Counted from the stretch's first letter, positions 52,001 through 60,794 are shown. The stretch: 64,000 bases of DNA from Muricea muricata (GCA_963855995.1 OY979718.1:28677282-28741281); one strand, 5' to 3'. Notes: generated by a model from the sequence alone, not told the origin. Translations and numbers: made by a program.

Positions 52001-55000
52001 CGACTGACCAATCACAGCGCATTCTATTATTAGGCCGGCGAGATAATTATATATTTCGCTGGAAAACGTGTTTACAAAAATAATACCTATTATGTTACAA
52101 AAATAATACCCATTGTTAATTAACTACAATCGTCTCAACCAGCTAATGCGATTTTTTCGTAGCCTTCGAACGAAAAAAATGGAAAATACGAAGGGATGGC
52201 GGTAGGCGCTCTACCAATTTTCCCCCTTAAGCCCGATAGCGCCTGCTTCGCAGGCTACAACAGCTTAAAAACTGTTGATTGCTATTTACAACACTCCCAC
52301 TCACTCAACATGTCTGTGTAAAAGTTCCAACTTACATCGCAAATTGTCAAATAAATGGGTAGTGGCACGGTCAAGATATCTGCTATCGTATCATTGGTTG
52401 GACGTTTAATTTGAGCTCTATTGTTCTATCCTGAGTTTTCTCTCGTACGTAATGATACTTGATATCTTAGATGTGCTTGGTTCATCGTAATTTTTATGGT
52501 GTTAAATTAAGCACGATTCTACTTAAAATATGTTCTGATGTGTCATTTTAACACAACTTTGAAGTGTTAAAATAGCACCTACCTAAAGAGTGCAGGTGTC
52601 AACACAACATAACACTTTATTGCGGTGCATTTCAAGTGGTGTTGAGAATTTGTGTTATATGGTGCTAAAATAGCACTGTTACCGGGGTGAAAACGGGTAT
52701 TAAAATAACCTCTTCGTGGCAGTGCTAATGTAACGCTTTTGCGGAATAAGAATACTGGTGTTAAAATAACGCCTGTAATTTGTAATGTTAATTTAACACT
52801 ATCTGATTAAAAAAAATTGGTGTTAAATCGTATGTGTCGATTGAAGAAAAAGACCTGTCCTTTTATCGCCTCACAATGCTGTGTTCATAGCATGTTATGT
52901 TTATGTCTGAATGAAGGATGAAGTATTTTTTTCGTAAATGGTTTTGTGCCACAAGAAACTTATTGACAAATGGAATACAATACAGATATTTATTTATCAA
53001 ATCCCACCCAGCTGGGGACTGGTCAGCTAACAGGATGAGCTTTTTACGCCGCTCAATTTGATTTGAAATTTCGTCGAGACAAGCAGACGCTTGAGTGGTA
53101 TTCTTACTTTGCAGTGCTGTGGTCGCTGCCTCTTCTTGATCAGCCAAACCGTGATTAAACTGGTGTGGTAGTTTGTTTCCTTCGTATCTAAAGCTAAGTC
53201 TGCCGTTTTGTGGAGCTGCTTGGCAGCTTTCTCAGTTGCGTTTTAGGCTTCGGTTTCTAAATCGTCCACGAGATCAACAAGTTTCTTAACAAGATGGTGT
53301 TGTCCTAACCGTACGCTTGATTGGGGACTCACGAGTCGTCAACGTACAAAACAGGAATTTCGTCGTCGGTTTCGACCAAAAGTTGGGTTTCAACTTGTTC
53401 TTCGGATGCCATAGATTTAAAATTGACAAGCAGCAGAGAGACGTTTGAAGCGAATGAAGCTAGTCAATTTCTGTACACCTTACATGAATAAACGATTGTA
53501 TCGGGATGCGATTTCACGTCAAAATGCGAACATGAAGTATAAACAGGGGCAGACATGCCAGGACCTACGAACGAGATAGTGTCAATAAGAAACATAGTAT
53601 ACTTTGTAGATGTTGTGTTTTGTTGAACGTTACGTAACACGTGATATTTTATCAGGAGTGCTCTGAACCTAACTGGAACGATGGAGGATTCGCAAGCAGA
53701 AGCACAGGTGCCACAAATATTTATAGCGCTTTCGAATTTGCCACCGCCAAAACCGCTTGTATTCGATGATAACTTGGCAACTACAAGGGAATTTTGGAAG
53801 AAAGCATGGACTCGCTACGAGATTGCAACAGGGATACAAAAACAAAAAAGTACTGTGAGAGTATTAACTTCATTAAGTGTTATTGGAGAGGACGGAGTTA
53901 AAGCGAAACTGAGAATCAAAACAGAGCTTCGAACAATCGCCAGAAACTGCCCCAACCTACGAAATCTTGCGAGAACGCCTTGTCTTAGACATTCGCGATG
54001 ATCAAGTGCGAGAACGCCTTGTCTTAGACATTCGCGATGATCAAGTGCGAGAACGCTTACTAAGATCAAACGATCTCACGCTACAGAAAGCAGTCGACAC
54101 TATACAGGCTGCCGAGCAAACACAGCAACAATTCAAGCTCATGAATGAGGGAGAAGAATCGGCTAACATACTAAGGTGAACACGAGAAGAAGACCCTAGT
54201 TTTAAAAGTGAACAACCTCGGAAAACAAGACTGCCTTCTCAACCAAATCAATGTCAAAGATATTCAACTCGAAACCGTCAGCCACAAGGATCACTTACCT
54301 AGTGTGGAAATTGTGGCATGGCTTTGGCACGCTTTTATTAGAATGGATTTCGTTTGATATTTTTCTTTACTTTTATCTTCTTTCTTTACTTCTTTCTTTT
54401 CACTTCTATTTACACATTTCGATATGCATTAACAGAGCGACCATTTCCCATAGCAACGGGTTCTGGTTTAGAAAATTGACAATAGTTTAACAAGTATTTC
54501 ACGATTAGCAACAATGCGCTTCGTAGCACTAGAGTCAATTTTCCAACAACTGCCACCCTCAGATGCAATCAGTCCTGCAACGAATACTTTACCATCAGCG
54601 TCCTCGCTTTTTGTTCGATCCACATCTGCTGGAGCTTTTGTTTCTTCAGATGAAATTTTCTTTACCCACGAGTGCGTCTCTTTTTGTATTCAATGCAGTT
54701 ATTAAAGTGCTATATGGTGGTGGAAGGCTAAGTAACAGGGCAACGATATGCTTATCTTCAGGAATATGCGCCTTGATGGCCGCCAGCTGGTTAGTAATTC
54801 CTTTCATGCGATGTAGATGTTCATCGAGGGGATCAGAATCTTTAATGAAAAGTGTTTCTTTCTACAGTGTTTCTTTGAAAAAGTTCCCTAAGTTTGTCCC
54901 ATACTTCCTTTGGCGTCTGGGATACACTGAGCAATCAGATTTACAAGATCTGAATTTATACTCGTTAAAAGCTTTGGTTTTCTTCTGAGTCTTTTCGAAA

Positions 55001-55402
55001 GACTATATAGCTGGCTAGTTGAGCTACTGAACTTGATAAACTACTTTCTGATGAAGCCAGGGTTATAGCCTTTCTATCGACGTGACCCCCAAAAATCTCT
55101 AGCTTCCAACATAATTTGAATTTAGCAGTTCCATACGTGTCAATAATTAGCTCACTCATTCCATGCATGATGGATGTTGTTCAATTGACAAAAACTGACT
55201 GCTTCAAAAGTTGCGCGCATGAATACTAAGTAGTTATCCTAAGTTGTCTTATATGATGCAATTAAATCTAACAGATAAAAACTGTGCATAACATAGCTAA
55301 CACTTTTTCTTTTGTAGATACATAGTGAACGTCGTCCTTTGCATAACTCAAGTTGGCGTTTGTACCGTTTATATCCTCTTTGTCGCAAAGAACGTTGAAC
55401 AG
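36901..55402 (+). CDS. SLC36-like proton-coupled amino acid transporter (5 exons, 3' end beyond window)
   Basis: Exons 36901-37055, 41436-41526, 42586-42674, 50993-51076 and 55318-55402 join in phase into 168 codons without a stop, all with GT/AG borders. The order matches SLC36/PAT transporters: a hydrophilic N-terminus (about 52 residues); TM1 with the substrate-site motif GTGILGLP (residues 66-73) after NFQSLMHFLKVSV; TM2 VGPICLFIIALITVHCMLIL; the loop SLDYGEAAEECCRIVAP; then TM3 YIVNVVLCITQVGVCTVYIL. Family members have about 450-500 residues and 11 TM helices and move small neutral amino acids with protons across plasma or lysosomal membranes. Only the first third is seen; later exons were not found up to 64000. 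Introns of 1-8 kb are packed with transposons. The paralogue (SLC36A1-4) cannot be assigned. Confidence 0.93.
37056..41435. other. SLC36 intron 1 (4.4 kb)
   Basis: Holds a G-run near 37905-37919, a region at 38200-38600 with a CRE-like TGACGTCA word (38391), and a strong palindrome at 40070-40176. No further genes. Confidence 0.6.
40070..40176. repeat. Palindrome (MITE core or cruciform)
   Basis: ACAGTTATTCGAGTCACTCT...GATAGCCGACTCGG is matched in inverse by CGTCGGCTATC...GAGTTCGTAGAATAACTGTT. The arms are about 48 bp with several mismatches and a short loop. Confidence 0.78.
41436..41526 (+). CDS. SLC36-like, exon 2 (TM1)
   Basis: Acceptor TTCTGACAG. Encodes NFQSLMHFLKVSVGTGILGL and PVAVMSAGIV. 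Exits in phase 0 at GTG|GTAAGA. Contains the family signature GTGILGLP. Confidence 0.95.
41527..42585. other. SLC36 intron 2 (1.06 kb)
   Basis: A single pogo/mariner-like end, CAGTAGTCCCTCGCTAAATC, follows a TA near 41754; the matching second end was not found. A 146-codon open frame at 41826-42266 is intronic and without domains. Confidence 0.55.
42586..42674 (+). CDS. SLC36-like, exon 3 (TM2)
   Basis: Acceptor TACTATCATAG. Encodes VGPICLFIIALITVHCMLIL and VDSARELGK. Exits in phase 2 at TT|GTAAGT. Confidence 0.95.
44285..44480 (-). other. Acidic open segment, unknown
   Basis: The minus strand is open for a peptide containing DPKDTFYENEDEKSSDD and TDESDDDDEHHEEQIH. The strong Asp/Glu bias suggests a former coding tail, but there is no domain, start or splice evidence. 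Confidence 0.3.
44742..46097 (-). pseudogene. Unknown transposon-associated ORFs
   Basis: Three minus-strand open segments follow one another: 46097-45831 (GGDAVSANLYGYINEAIRSD then RMPTECKQLSKLQKM), 45757-45278 (INLLLNVPVEIDSMKVFISN, then ELEQMRRVDNTKLAESIDM) and 45143-44742 (ISLLLEVVYGGLALIREMAL, then YLTLVNLLDNYVPLVLSINS). They look like parts of one larger protein broken by frameshifts. The style resembles large uncharacterised repeat-associated proteins of cnidarians, but I cannot name a family. They lie inside the putative Mutator-like element, 3' of its transposase. Confidence 0.5.
46340..47680 (-). pseudogene. Mutator-like (MULE) transposase, decayed
   Basis: Reading the minus strand 5' to 3' through frame changes: KCQFCGQINVF (a Cys pair), then NNTKAALASLHTGIGETHLN, VPTISRASLNSRERE, NMGWQTQSKRFNS, a CRKNHYF equivalent, GDDDSTT (about 47070), HIKKSLTTRLHNLAK, HAFGIHTDCSDSWCRW, KLAPIANSQRNEAFNSIVGA and FHGGSESNNFLVACSVA. 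The GDDDSTT segment with upstream DMGWQ-like and downstream SQRNEAFNS motifs is the pattern of the metazoan Mutator-like transposase domain. Multiple stops and frameshifts show it is dead. In DDE transposases the aspartates hold the catalytic metals; GDDDSTT probably includes one of them. Confidence 0.85.
47681..48313. other. No gene recognised
   Basis: AT-rich interior of the putative Mutator-like element; nothing supported. Confidence 0.4.
48574..48630 (-). CDS. Candidate exon 2 of a small minus-strand gene
   Basis: Acceptor TTGTTTTATAG before 48630 and donor G|GTATG after 48574. It enters and exits in phase 1 and reads IESDIDQVENSIHDLIID. It is homologous to the previous exon's DLSDVDELERSMYDLSID, so it looks like an exon duplication. 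Confidence 0.5.
48736..48808 (-). CDS. Candidate first exon of a small minus-strand gene
   Basis: An ATG in good context (AACATGG) opens MAEWTSDLSDVDELERSMY then DLSID, ending at a consensus donor GATG|GTAAGT in phase 1. Splicing to 48630-48574 keeps the frame open. Such short acidic N-terminal exons occur in transposon-encoded proteins; no family was recognised. Confidence 0.5.
49304..50440. other. No gene recognised
   Basis: Interior of the putative Mutator-like element. Open frames on both strands at 50017-50353 overlap and have no domain. Confidence 0.4.
50441..50536. mobile_element. Palindromic MITE
   Basis: TAGCCCAGAGAACGCTGCGT + GTTTTTATTCG is matched exactly in inverse by CGAATAAAAAC + ACGCAGCGTTCTCTGGGCTA. 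The loop is short. It has no counterpart at the equivalent place of the left Mutator-like arm, so it inserted later. Confidence 0.88.
50993..51076 (+). CDS. SLC36-like, exon 4
   Basis: Acceptor TTTGTAG. Encodes LSKRSSLDYGEAAEECCRIV then APSHAKTG, and exits in phase 2 at AG|GTAAAT. SLDYGE matches the conserved loop between TM2 and TM3 of SLC36 proteins. Confidence 0.93.
51077..51435. other. SLC36 intron 4, first part
   Basis: AT-rich, no feature recognised. Confidence 0.45.
51637..51681. repeat. Telomere-like (CCCTAA)n array, interstitial
   Basis: About seven uninterrupted CCCTAA units, preceded by degenerate CCTAACC-type words from about 51580. The metazoan telomere repeat is TTAGGG; here it is internal to a TIR element. 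Confidence 0.95.
51749..51820 (-). other. tRNA-derived (SINE-like) head with A and B boxes
   Basis: On the minus strand an A box, TTAGCTCAATCGGCTAAGG (51792-51810), and a B box, GGTTCGATCCC (51756-51766), are correctly spaced for Pol III. The T-stem has a mismatch and the acceptor ends do not pair, so it is a tRNA-like pseudogene or SINE head rather than a working tRNA. Confidence 0.7.
52258..52465. other. No feature recognised
   Basis: Intronic AT-rich sequence. Confidence 0.4.
52470..52830. repeat. Degenerate GTGTTAAAATAACAC-type repeat
   Basis: The imperfect palindromic word GTGTTAAAATAACAC and variants (GTGTTAAATTAAGCAC, GTGCTAAAATAGCAC, GGTGTTAAAATAACGCC) recur roughly eight times in about 360 bp with unrelated spacers. 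Confidence 0.6.
52863..53409 (-). pseudogene. Gag/ORF1-like N-terminus of an unknown retroelement
   Basis: An ATG at 53409 opens MASEEQVETQLLVETDDEIP, which soon meets stops. In another frame the sequence reads LRYEGNKLPHQFNHGLADQE, then TQASACLDEISNQIERRKKL and ILLADQSPAGWDLINKYL. The RxKLIxxADxSxxGWxxxxEYL pattern is one I associate with N-terminal proteins of cnidarian retroelements, followed there by zinc knuckles. No zinc knuckle is seen here. Family assignment is from memory and tentative. Confidence 0.5.
53681..54330 (+). pseudogene. Ty3/gypsy-like gag remnant
   Basis: Opens MEDSQAEAQVPQIFIALSNL, with LPPPKPLVFDDNLATTREFW. A deletion leads to YEILRERLVLDIRDDQVRER and LLRSNDLTLQKAVDTIQAAE, the conserved end of invertebrate Ty3/gypsy gag (IRDDQVRERLLREPDLTLQKA). 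A zinc-knuckle piece, CGNCGMAL, follows near 54303. A 39-bp segment encoding RERLVLDIRDDQV is duplicated in tandem (about 53970-54047). No protease or RT follows. It lies in SLC36 intron 4. Confidence 0.8.
54500..55190 (-). pseudogene. Ty1/copia-like gag (UBN2-type) remnant
   Basis: The minus strand reads MHGMSELIIDTYGTAKFKLC then WKLEIFGGHVDRKAI at the N-terminus. After frame changes it reads KETLFIKDSDPLDEHLHRMK, GITNQLAAIKAHIPEDKHIV and ALLLSLPPPYSTLITALN. The HLxxMKxLxxQLAAxxxxIxDEDxxxxLLxSLPPSYxxLVTAL pattern is typical of copia gag. No knuckle, integrase or RT follows. Confidence 0.65.
55318..55402 (+). CDS. SLC36-like, exon 5 (TM3)
   Basis: Acceptor TTTTGTAG. Encodes YIVNVVLCITQVGVCTVYIL then FVAKNVEQ. 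Exits in phase 0 at CAG|GTTAAT. Confidence 0.93.
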
Positions 55403-55430
55403 GTTAATGCGTGCTGTTTTATTTTTACTA

Positions 55431-55632
55431 CAGTGGCGGATCTAGCGTAGGTCAAAATAAATTACTACAGCTCATTCTTGGATATATTTACATTTTAAAA
55501 CACCTTCAAAGGAATTTCATTGGTAAGATTTTATTCTTTGGAAATTCATAACCAATGACATTGTTATAAAGTTATTTGAATTTAAAATTGGGCTGCTATA
55601 ATTTATTTTGACCTACGCTGGATCCGCCACTG
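55431..55632. mobile_element. MITE (202 bp) with 32-bp TIR
   Basis: CAGTGGCGGATCTAGCGTAG + GTCAAAATAAATTA on the left is matched in inverse on the right with one change. TACTA lies on both sides (55426-55430 and 55633-55637); a TA target is equally possible. It starts 28 bp after the SLC36 exon 5 donor. The superfamily is unresolved (hAT-like end sequence but no 8-bp TSD). Confidence 0.88.
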
Positions 55633-55637
55633 TACTA

Positions 55638-55984
55638 ATAAGACATTTGTCATGTTCAACGTAGAGTTAAGCTCCAACTAAAGTTGCAACAGGCCAACCG
55701 ACATACAGAAATAACATTAGTGCATGAACACTATCAACAAGTCGTCTTGTAAAAATTCTAAAATATAGATATGTGTGACTTTTCTGCTGATCTTATCGTG
55801 CAATTTTTTTTCAATATTTAACAAAATTTATAAATTGTTTGCTATTTTTGATTCGCTCGCTTCTATTCATTATCACCGCTTTGGTAGCCTTTTCTCCTGA
55901 TTATTGTTGGTTTTAACGTTCATCAATTATATGCAAATCATGCAAGAAATTTTGAAATAAGATGAATTTGAAGGAAAAAATATA
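55638..55984. other. No feature recognised
   Basis: AT-rich intronic sequence. Confidence 0.45.
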
Positions 55985-57506
55985 TAGTCTAGGACCTGTC
56001 AAGGACTTTGTATGCGTTTCATTTACCCCAGATAATCTCAACTGTTTTAGGGTGAGTTAACCAGGACGAACAAGATGGCATATTTGTCCGAATCTGAATC
56101 CGGGACGAAATGTTCGAAAACGAGCACCCCCAGAAATAGCCTTCTCGTTAGGACTACAACTTCTGAATCATTAGAGATACATTTGTTTTAAAGCTTTTAT
56201 GGTGTTCAGACTGGTCACTTTGAGGGTGGTAGTTAGGAAGCAAAGAAACCTCTAGCTTTAATATAATCCAAAAATATGACTATACCTTATCATGGCAAAA
56301 TTGCTAAATATGTATAATTTAAATGACAACATTAGCAAAGTGTATTACTTTTTTTTTCCGAAAATTTTTTCTCTCTTGCCACTTCACACTTGCTTAAACA
56401 TAATTCTCGTATTCTACAAAACAGAGCATACAAACCTGCCGATACATAGTACCGAAAAATTTACTCACCTAGGCCATTTTGCGAATTCGTCCGTGTGTTG
56501 CAGATTCCTTCGCTTTTCACAGTCGAACCTTGCTTTTATGATCCGCAAAATGCTGGGTATTATCAGAAGAATATCCTTGACAGCTTTGAACGAATTCCGT
56601 TGCTTCTGTGACTCTAAAATCTTCGATGTTGTCGAAGTGTTGCTTTGGCGAATTATAGCTAGCTTCAACTTTGGGTCACGTCACATGTCTTCACGAAATA
56701 TAACACGTAACACAATTCCCACGAGTTTTAGCTGTAGCACACGAACAAATGGTAATGTAGCAAAAATGGAAGCAAAAATTCAACTGGCAGGTTTTGATGT
56801 AGCTAAACAACTCCGAAGAAATTCTATCATGAGGCAACCGATCAGCAGTTTCAAAACAGGCACGAACTGCACGAAAAGAGCACGCAAACTTTATGACAGG
56901 GGGGTTTCACATTCTTGCGATGGGCGCTCGTGTGAGGAGTACAGCAAACCCATGAAGCAAACGAATACAAGCCCTTCAGATAGTATCCTGCGTATCCTGC
57001 GCTAAACAACATTTCTGTCATATTTTCTCTAAACTCGTTCAGTTTGGTTTTAATTTCAAAAAGCTATACGATAAACGTACATAATTCTTTAGAGCATTTA
57101 AGGAGCACTGTATTTCAAAATCGTGATCCTAACTCCAACTACATTCATGTGGATTTTTATATATACCATATGTCCTTATTTTTCCCTTTGGAGGCCTATT
57201 ATTTTTTCCCATCTCTCGACTATAGGGGGTTAATTAGAGGGTAGGGGCTAATAGAATGTGAGGGTAAAAATATTCATTTAAAGTTGGTAGCCTGAATATT
57301 TATTACACAACACATTATATCCGTCTTAAGTTGTAAAATATCTAGTATTAGGGACTAAAAGTGTGGCATTGGAAGAATGCCAAAGAAGGTGGAGGTATTT
57401 TCTGCTCCAAGATTTTGGGTGGGGCACAAATATAAACATGCCTAATTGAAGAAAAACACACGATGATAATCTCTTGACAACGGCGTCTCAATGAGGTAAT
57501 CGGTAG

Positions 57507-57690
57507 TAGATCAGGTTGAAACAGGAACACGCTATTTAGGTAAATTGTTCACTTCTAGATCACGTTAAAATAGGAACACGGCATTTGGGAAAATTGTTCA
57601 CTTGTAGATAACGTTAGAATAGGAACGCGGCATTCAGGAAAAAGTTCACTCGTAGATCACGTTGAAACAGGAACACGGTATTGCAATCTT
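57507..57690. repeat. Tandem repeat, 49-bp unit, about 4 copies
   Basis: Units begin TAGATCACGTTGAAACAGGA at 57507, 57556, 57605 and 57653 with several substitutions. It lies in the spacer of the foldback element. Confidence 0.88.
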
Positions 57691-58314
57691 TTGTAATTTA
57701 CGAAAAATACGAGTACTGTATTTCTTTTTTACAGTAAATTTGCAAATTATAAAGAAACGTATAATTAAAGTGAGAATCGGACGTGTTTACATTAAGCATA
57801 CCGAATAAAAGAAGTAAAGTATTTAATGTTGGCTGAATAAGAATGTCATGTAATAAAGTAAATCTTGTTGTGTACAGCAAGAACTCATTTGAACATTTTA
57901 CCTTAACGCCTGAAAGACGTCGCTCTCGTTTAAAAAGCAGTAAATATTTCACACAGGCACGGGCTCATTCAAATACGCCATCCAATTAAAATAATTAAGT
58001 ATTTTTCTTGTAATTAATTTTCTTGTATTAAAAATACAGCGATTTGAAATACTTGCATAGGTTTGCTTGGATTTGCTGTGGTCCTCATACCAGCTTCGAT
58101 CCTGCAAATGTGCAATCCCCCCCCCCCCGCTTGTCATCAAGTTCGCGTATTCTTTTCATGCAGTTCGTGCGAGTTTTGAAATTGGCGATCGGTTGCCTCA
58201 TGATGGAATTTCTTCGAAGTGGTTTACATCAAAATTTGCGAGTTAAATTGTTTAATTTTTGCAATTTAATCCATTGTTCGTGTGCTACAGTTAAAACTTG
58301 TGTGAATTGTGTTA

Positions 58315-58502
58315 AGGCCTATCTAGACGATACGATTTGTCCCATTCGCTTTTGCTCTGGTATATGTGATCGAGTAAACACGCGTAAAAAACGTCAGATT
58401 TCAAATTTCACCATCAGCAAGCGAGAAGAATCTGACATAAGCGCTCGTTTCATACGCCAGAGTAGAATTGTATTTGACAAATCGCATCGTGTAGATAGGC
58501 CT
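58315..58502. mobile_element. PIF/Harbinger-type MITE (188 bp), TTA target
   Basis: AGGCCTATCTAGACGATACG + ATTTGTC is matched in inverse at the right with two changes. TTA is duplicated on both sides (58312-58314 and 58503-58505). The homologous site in the left foldback arm (about 56703-56715) has a single TTA and no insert. A 3-bp TWA target is the rule for PIF/Harbinger elements. No coding capacity. Confidence 0.88.
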
Positions 58503-59236
58503 TTACATAATATATTTCGAGAAGACAAGTGACATGACCCAGAGTTGAAGCTATAATTCGCCAAAACAATTCGACAACATCGAAGATTTTAATGTTACAG
58601 AAGCAACGGATTTCGCTCAAAGTCATCAAGGATATCATTCTTCTGATAATACCTGGCAAAAACAATGGCACTTTACGGATCATAAAAGCAAAGTGCGACG
58701 GTAAAAAGCGAAGGAATCTGCAACACATGGCCGAATTCGCAAAATGGCGTCGGTGAGTAAATTTATCGGTACTATATATCGGCAGGTTTGCATGCTCTGT
58801 CATGTAGAATACGAGAATTATGTTTAAACAAGTGTGAGGTTTGACAAGAGAAAAAATTTTCGGAAAAATAAAAATAATGCACTTTGTTAATGTTGTAACT
58901 TTATGCATACTCAGCAATTTTCCCATGATAAGGTATGGCCATATTCCTGGAATATGTTAAAACAAGAGATTTTTACTTCCTAGCTACCACCTCCAATGTG
59001 ACCACTCTGAACACCACAGAAGCTTTAAATTTAAAACAAATGTATCTCTAATGATTTAGAAGTTGCAGTCCTAGCAAGAGGGTTATTTCCGGGGCGCTCG
59101 TTTTCGGACATTCCGTTCTAGATTCAGGTCTGGGCAAATATACCTTCTTGTTCGTCGTAGTTAACTCACCTTAAAACAGTTTAAATTACCTGAGGTAAAT
59201 GAAACGCATACAAATTCCTTGACAGAACCTAGACTA

Positions 59237-59881
59237 ATAGGCTTGACGGTCAATTGCGTCACAGTTATGTACAGCTCGTTCAAAGGAGGGTCAATGTGAA
59301 CGTCAACTACTTAATGAACACGCAAAACTTGATTGATATTTTGCAAAAAAATCATTCTTGGTTCGTTCATATCGAACATCGTTTGACTGGATCACATGGA
59401 GCATCTTTCGATGAAGCTATAATGAAATTTTTACGATTTGGATCTGTACTGCCTTTCTCTGGTGTGGGATCGCCCTCTAAGGATGATCCAGATATATTTG
59501 TCAATTCGATTATCATACTTAAGAGCAACGTAGTAAACCCTCAAGCCCAATTTTCCCCTTGAAATTTATCATGTCTCAACCTGTCTTATATGCTTTGCGT
59601 TTAACTGTGTAACTTTAAGACCAACAAAAAATCAGAAAAATTGCCGTCAATGCTGTAAAAGCCAGAAACCTGATGATTAAAAGGTCAGAAGACAATTTTG
59701 AGGTTGTTCTCAATTCTAATATGCATGAATTGTTTGAGTTTTTCAAAGATCGATAATATAAAAAATAATGATAATGGTAAAGTTTTCAAAGTAGAGGTGG
59801 TGATTGCAATTTCTGTTGCCCTAAATGTAGCTTGCGCATGCGAATGACAAACGTTATTGTTGTATATTGAAGTCATTGCAG
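59237..59881. other. No gene recognised; one open frame of unknown meaning
   Basis: A 102-codon plus-strand frame (59254-59562) reads NHSWFVHIEHRLTGSHGASF and KFLRFGSVLPFSGVGSPS. I do not recognise it and see no clear splice sites. Confidence 0.3.
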
Positions 59882-60016
59882 CATAGGCGGCCCAATTCAG
59901 TGCGTAGTTTCATATAGAGATCAGTGCGCACGTAAACACTACACTTAGTAGTTTATTTGTGTTTACGTGCGCACTGATCTCTATATGAAACTACACACTG
60001 AATTGGGCCGCCTATG
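59882..60016. mobile_element. Palindromic MITE (135 bp)
   Basis: CATAGGCGGCCCAATTCAGT continuing to GATCAGTGCGCACGTAAACAC is matched in inverse with two mismatches over about 58 bp. The loop is TACACTTAGTAGTTTATTT. Confidence 0.9.
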
Positions 60017-60314
60017 ATTGTAGTTGCTTTTTGCGTTATGATTTGTCAATAGCGCAAGTGAATGCCACTGTCACGTAACCTCCCAACAACCCAGCTAGAT
60101 GCTGGCAGATAACTCAGTTATTTGCATGTTGAGTCCACTACATTTATTCTTTAATTCATTGTTTTAAAAGCCATGTTTATTTTTTAAAAAATGAAAAAAA
60201 TATCGTATTCGGTTTTTGTAATGATTTTATGCAAATGTATCACTCGTAAGAGTTTTTATCTCGAATTCAGACATATCGACATCATTTCACGTGGAGAAAA
60301 TGGCTCTATCCTAA
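60017..60314. other. No feature recognised
   Basis: AT-rich sequence before the LINE fragment. Confidence 0.4.
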
Positions 60315-60775
60315 ATGTCAAAAATTGATAAATATAATGAATTGAATGAATTCTTTATCTCGGTAAACGCCGATATACCACTGCTTAATTTACATAACTT
60401 ACTCGCATTCTTACAATCTATACATCAGACACTAACTATTCAACCATATCAAGTGTGCAATAAACTTTTGAAACTTAATGTAATGAAAACCACTAGACCA
60501 GATAACATTACACCAAAAATTCTAAGAACTTTTGCACATATTTTAGCGGAACCGATCACTGACATTTTTAACGTCTCTTTGTCGTCGGGTGTTGTACCTG
60601 AAATTTGGAAACAAGCGAATATTTCCTCTTTTCCTAAAGAGTCTCCACAAAAAACCTTTGTGATTTTCGTCCTACCTCCTTAATCCCGACCCTTTTTAAA
60701 TTTCTTGAAGAACCCGATGTTTATTGCGATGTCGAGGATATATATGATAAGATTGATGCTAAACAGCAATCGCGG
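60315..60775 (+). pseudogene. LINE (non-LTR) RT N-terminal fragment
   Basis: Reads LNVMKTTRPDNITPKILRTF, then AHILAEPITDIFNVSLSSGV and VPEIWKQANISSFPKE. After a frameshift it reads FRPTSLIPTLFKFLEE. This is the conserved segment K(A/T)xGPDxIPxxLLKxxAxxLAxPLTxIFNxSLxxGxxPxxWKxAxIxPIPK...FRPISL of CR1/jockey-type elements. Everything after RT motif 0 is missing. Confidence 0.88.
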
Positions 60776-60794
60776 GCACTTGACAAAATATTGG

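Larger units (their letters stand above)
51436..52257. mobile_element. TIR element carrying telomere-like array and tRNA-like head
   Basis: Outer ends AGCCTGCGAAGTGGGCGCTC...GGGCTTAGGGG and the inverse ...CCCCTTAAGCCCGATAGCGC + CTGCTTCGCAGGCT form TIRs of about 37 bp. A second, inner inverted pair (about 51484-51575 and 51856-51950, GGGATCACTTTGGTTGGGAG) encloses a CCCTAA array and a tRNA-like sequence. TAGCCTGCGAAGCAGGC-type ends are, from memory, very common in cnidarian DNA repeats. No transposase and no certain TSD. Confidence 0.75.
55985..59236. mobile_element. Foldback element with ~0.7-1 kb inverted arms
   Basis: Outer ends TAGTCTAGGACCTGTCAAGG and the inverse ...CCTTGACAGAACCTAGACTA. 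The arms (about 55985-56900 and 58130-59236) share ATGCGTTTCATTTACC, ATTAGAGATACATTTGTTTT, ATACCTTATCATGG and CTTCGAAGAAATTC-type words, with roughly 15% divergence. Inner segments remain alignable around GAGGCAACCGATC. A 237-codon frame in the left arm (56292-57005) has no domain, and its counterpart in the right arm is broken. The right arm contains a later MITE. Class unknown. Confidence 0.8.

Noticed and set aside
56292..57005. 237-codon plus-strand open frame
   Set aside because: It lies in a foldback arm; the homologous right-arm frame is broken and no domain is recognisable, so conservation does not support coding.
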